Positions 61,360-64,000 of a DNA stretch of 64,000 bases are shown here, in pieces. The stretch's first letter is position 1. The number at the start of each line of letters is the position of its first letter. A program made the translations under genes and the position numbers. Source of the stretch: CAVDRM01 sp963611355 (GTDB taxonomy: Bacteria > Bacillota > Clostridia > Christensenellales > Aristaeellaceae); the NCBI GenBank assembly GCA_963611355.1, contig CAVDRM010000010.1, positions 5,459 to 69,458 of the forward strand, written 5' to 3'. A model generated the notes under the pieces. That model did no database searches, had not been told where the DNA came from, and saw only the letters and a program-made list of their open reading frames with translations.

Positions 61360-62103
61360 TTATAACGGACGAATCAGAATCAGCGGCGTCAGCTCGTCCC
61401 CCTGTCCGGAGGGGTTGTCATGCATGGCGTCCTGAATCTCATCATCCGTGAGCGGGAAATCGTCGCATTTGCCGAGCTGATTCTGTTCAATGTCATTCGC
61501 ATCCATCAGCACGACCGGAATGCCCGTGTCCTTTTCCAGCGCGTTGCACAGCTCCACGGGATTCGGCGGGTTAATCAGCGCAAGCTGCTTATAGCGCTCG
61601 AAGCTGGAACGGAAATAAAAACCGTCAATGCCGCCCACACCCTGACCGCACACCTTGTAAAACACGCCGTGAATGCCGAAGGGCTTGGTGACGGCCGAGC
61701 AGAAAACAGCCAGCAGCACACGGGGCAGACCGACCATGTCTATTACCAGCTGGAGCTTATACGGCTCGTGCATCCCGACGCCCGTTGAATTGATGGCGGC
61801 GAAGCGCCACAGGAGATTGGCCCAGAAGCCGGGCTTCACCTGCTCCCGTGTTCGCACATTGCTCGTACACATGGCCATGACCTTAGCGCCGAAGGAGAGG
61901 ACATCGCCTTTCTTCGCCAGCGGAAGCACATATTTTCTGACCAGCTCCGCCTGATTTTCACCGACCTCGACAAAGTGTGTCTGAATCGCAAATCGGTCAT
62001 ATTTCCGGCCGTTTTTTCCCTCGATGGCTCCGCGGTCAAAGTAGACGATGCCGTTTTCCTCGCGCCGCTGCTCGTCCAGATTTCTGGAAGGAATAATGCC
62101 CAT
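61360..62103 (-). CDS. coenzyme F420-0:L-glutamate ligase-like protein
   Basis: A 247-residue member of the CofE/F420-0 gamma-glutamyl ligase family. VEVGENQAELVRKYV and GDVLSFGAKVMAMC carry the front; the end DALEKDTGIPVVLMDANDIEQ-like text (LEKDTGIPVVLMDANDIEQ) fits the family's nucleotide region. Many Firmicutes without F420 keep such a gene, so gamma-glutamylation of another substrate is probable. AGGAGGTG precedes the ATG. It sits 18 bases after proS and before nrdG. Confidence 0.75.
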   Translation of the reverse strand: MGIIPSRNLDEQRREENGIVYFDRGAIEGKNGRKYDRFAIQTHFVEVGENQAELVRKYVLPLAKKGDVLSFGAKVMAMCTSNVRTREQVKPGFWANLLWRFAAINSTGVGMHEPYKLQLVIDMVGLPRVLLAVFCSAVTKPFGIHGVFYKVCGQGVGGIDGFYFRSSFERYKQLALINPPNPVELCNALEKDTGIPVVLMDANDIEQNQLGKCDDFPLTDDEIQDAMHDNPSGQGDELTPLILIRPL

Positions 62104-62121
62104 ATATGCCGCACCTCCTGT

Positions 62122-63564
62122 TTAATATGCTTTTGCGAAGTACATGACCTTCTCGGCCTTTTTTCCGCAGCAAACGCAGGTATCGCCGATGGGGGTCTGA
62201 TCAAAGGGCATATTGCGGCTGGTCGCGCCGGTCGTTTCCTTGATTTTGTCCTCGCAGGCGCGGTCTCCACACCACATGGCCCTGGCGTAGCCGCCGTTGA
62301 CCTGCGCCGCCAGCTCGTTCATATTATGAACATCCGCGGTGCGCTCGTTGCGGAACTTCAGTGCGATTTGATACATATTCTGCTGAATTTCATCCATCAG
62401 CGCCTTGACGGTCTCCGCGAGGCTGTCCAAAGCAACCGTCTGCTTTTCAAAGGTATCACGGCGGACAACGGTCGCCACGCCGTTTTCGATGTCACGCGGG
62501 CCGACCTCGACGCGGACGGGAACGCCCTTCAGCTCCCACTCATTGAATTTAAAGCCGGGCGAAACATAATCACGGTCATCCAGCTTCACGCGCAGACCGA
62601 TTGCCTTGAGGCTGCCGCAGACCTCCTCCGCCTTTTCCAGCACGCCGCCCTTATGCGCCGCGATGGGCAGGACAACGGCCTGAATGGGCGCGACCTTCGG
62701 CGGGAGCTTCAAGCCGCGCTCATCGCCGTGGGTCATGATGATGGCGCCGATTAAGCGGGTGGACGAACCCCAGCTGGTCTCATGGCAGTATTCCAGCCTG
62801 CCTTCCTTGGAAAGATACTTGATGTCAAACGGCACGGAAAAGTTTGTGCCGAAGTTGTGACTCGTGCCGGCCTGCAGCGCCTTGCCGTCCTGCATCATGG
62901 CCTCGACGGAATAGGTCGACTGCGCACCTGCGAATTTTTCCTTTTCGGATTTTTGGCCGGAATAGACGGGAATGGCCAGCACGTTTTCGCAGAAATCATG
63001 ATAGACCCTGAGCATCGTCATGGCCTCCTCCTGCGCCTCCTCCTGCGTGGCATGAACGGTGTGACCCTCCTGCCACCAGAATTCGGCTGTGCGCAGGAAG
63101 GGGCGCGTCGTCTTTTCCCAGCGCATAACGGAGCACCACTGGTTGTATTTCAGCGGCAGGTCGCGCCATGAATGCACCCACTTGGCAAACATGGTGCAGA
63201 AAATGGTTTCGCTTGTCGGGCGGACGGCCAGACGCTCCTGCAGAGGCTCTGTACCGCCCTGCGTGACCCAAGCGACCTCCGGCGCAAAGCCCTCCACATG
63301 ATCCGCTTCCTTGAGCAGCAGAGACTCCGGCAGCAGCATGGGCATGGACACATTCTCATGACCCGTTTCCTTGAAGCGCTCGTCCATCTGCTCGTGAATC
63401 AGCTCCCAAATGCGGTTGCCGTAGGGCTTCATGGCCATGCAGCCGCGCACGGGCGTATAGTCCATCAAATCCGTCTGCGTCACGACGTCTGTATACCACT
63501 GCGAGAAGTCCTCATCCCGCGGCGTGATGTGCTGAACAAATTCCTGCTTCTTTTCCTTGGCCAC
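62122..63564 (-). CDS. proS: prolyl-tRNA synthetase, archaeal/eukaryotic-like type
   Basis: A 480-residue class II synthetase loading tRNA-Pro. Motif 2 is WCSVMRWEKTTRPFLRTAEFWWQEGHT, motif 3 GAIIMTHGDERG-like near residue 270. It has no editing INS domain and ends with a C-terminal zinc-type region CVCCGKKAEKVMYFAKAY, as in the type 3 (ProS3) enzymes. The start is GTG 63564, with GGAGGG upstream; the longer frame runs into the T-box leader. Controlled by a T-box (63581-63822). Confidence 0.95.
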   Translation of the reverse strand: MAKEKKQEFVQHITPRDEDFSQWYTDVVTQTDLMDYTPVRGCMAMKPYGNRIWELIHEQMDERFKETGHENVSMPMLLPESLLLKEADHVEGFAPEVAWVTQGGTEPLQERLAVRPTSETIFCTMFAKWVHSWRDLPLKYNQWCSVMRWEKTTRPFLRTAEFWWQEGHTVHATQEEAQEEAMTMLRVYHDFCENVLAIPVYSGQKSEKEKFAGAQSTYSVEAMMQDGKALQAGTSHNFGTNFSVPFDIKYLSKEGRLEYCHETSWGSSTRLIGAIIMTHGDERGLKLPPKVAPIQAVVLPIAAHKGGVLEKAEEVCGSLKAIGLRVKLDDRDYVSPGFKFNEWELKGVPVRVEVGPRDIENGVATVVRRDTFEKQTVALDSLAETVKALMDEIQQNMYQIALKFRNERTADVHNMNELAAQVNGGYARAMWCGDRACEDKIKETTGATSRNMPFDQTPIGDTCVCCGKKAEKVMYFAKAY

Positions 63565-63580
63565 CGTAGTGTCCCTCCTT

Positions 63581-63822
63581 AAAAAAATAGCCCTCCGCCC
63601 TTTGATGCTTGCAGGGACGAAGAGTGCTTCGCGGTACCACCTTGCTTGGCGTATCTGCTGTCGGAAACGCCCGCTTTTGACGCCCGATAACGGGGGCGGG
63701 GCGGCGGTGATTGACCGCGGCGCGAAGGCGGGTGCTTCCTGCTCTCTGCGCGTTTTCAGCCGTGCCGCGCATCTCTTTGCCGGTTTCGCAGGAACAAATC
63801 CTCCGCATTGCCTGTGCAATTA
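63581..63822 (-). promoter_or_regulatory. T-box riboswitch before proS
   Basis: On the minus strand the T-box core GGTGGTACCGCG is at 63641-63630, preceded by stem III (GGCGT/ACGCC, 63671-63648). A terminator hairpin with internal mismatches (CTCTTC..CCCT with AGGG..GGAGGG) ends in seven T bases at 63587-63581, just before the proS ribosome site. Uncharged tRNA-Pro would let transcription go on into proS, the cofE-like gene and nrdG. I could not assign the specifier codon with certainty. Confidence 0.9.
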
Positions 63823-63828
63823 TGTTGC

Positions 63829-63857
63829 ATTATACAGGAAAGACGGGCATTTGGCAA
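63829..63857 (-). promoter_or_regulatory. promoter of the proS T-box operon
   Basis: On the minus strand TTGCCA (63857-63852) and perfect TATAAT (63834-63829) are 17 bases apart, giving a start near 63822. Confidence 0.8.
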
Positions 63858-63877
63858 GGGTTTGAAACATAAAACGC

Positions 63878-63914
63878 AAAAAAATGCTCCGGCCTGGCAA
63901 AAGACCGAAGCATT
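63878..63914 (-). terminator. terminator of a minus-strand gene right of the window
   Basis: Read leftward, AATGCTTCGG pairs with CCGGAGCATT (one mismatch) and is followed by seven T bases (63884-63878). It ends a transcript coming from beyond 64000. The last 85 bases contain no gene I can support. Confidence 0.7.
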
Positions 63915-64000
63915 ATGTTGGTTTCAGCGGATGTCTTAAGGCAGCGCCGCACAAATGAGGGGCACGATAAATCGTGAATTTTGTGTCAGATACGATTGCA

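Noticed and set aside
1..64000. CRISPR arrays, rRNA, tRNA, intact insertion sequences, attachment sites
   Set aside because: No regularly spaced repeats, no tRNA-like cloverleaf with GGTTCGA-type arm, and no transposase or integrase were seen on either strand.

Overview
The window looks like chromosomal DNA of an anaerobic, low-oxygen-adapted Firmicute of class Clostridia, probably a gut glycan fermenter. The reasons are: strong AGGAGG-type ribosome binding sites, a T-box leader for a tRNA synthetase, tandem NrdR boxes before an oxygen-sensitive class III ribonucleotide reductase, a sulfatase paired with a radical-SAM maturase, acetate kinase, YesM/YesN-type two-component regulators and sugar ABC transporters without their own ATPase. 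Most of the window is GC-rich. I found no rRNA, tRNA or CRISPR array and no intact mobile element. I cannot name the species from the sequence.

Layout. 1-9.9 kb: the end of ackA; a cell-wall style cassette (GNAT, alpha/beta hydrolase, membrane-anchored Mur ligase, D-Ala-D-Ala ligase); a HAD phosphatase; rimO-pgsA-recA; and a zinc/manganese-type ABC ATPase and permease. 9.9-18 kb: a GH13 glucosidase, a WalJ-like metallo-hydrolase, comEC, holA, rsmG and a zinc-ribbon membrane protein. 18-18.8 kb: a small decayed zone with an OppA remnant, an orphan 42-residue gene and several hairpins. 18.8-30 kb: two divergent operons form one glycan locus. The minus strand carries histidine kinase, response regulator, anSME and sulfatase; the plus strand carries two permeases, a solute-binding protein and a GH35 beta-galactosidase. 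30-37.6 kb: psuG, a heterodimeric ABC exporter, an ECF sigma factor with a membrane partner, and asparaginase.

37.7-39.3 kb is a tight run of tiny phage-like genes, two of which are split by single-base frameshifts next to G runs. 39.3-50.4 kb: obg-yhbY, nrdD under NrdR control, a minus-strand operon (ECF S component, coaX, hom, CapA-like), a two-domain flavoprotein and a TPR protein. 50.5-59.6 kb is visibly AT-rich and probably acquired. It holds a LacI regulator and its likely target operon for pectin fragments: cupin, solute-binding protein, GH105, two permeases, GH28 and a sugar isomerase/epimerase. 59.6-64 kb: an esterase and the minus-strand operon proS-cofE-nrdG behind a T-box leader.

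The two glycan loci share a logic. Each pairs a sugar-type ABC importer with glycan hydrolases that show no export signal, so partly broken-down oligosaccharides are probably imported and finished in the cytoplasm. In the first locus this implies uptake of still-sulfated oligosaccharides. NrdD activity depends on NrdG, which here lies about 17 kb away in the proS operon. The most unusual parts are the intracellular sulfatase/GH35 locus, the tiny-gene island with G-run frameshifts, the leader ORF interleaved with LacI operators, and the orphan 42-residue gene.
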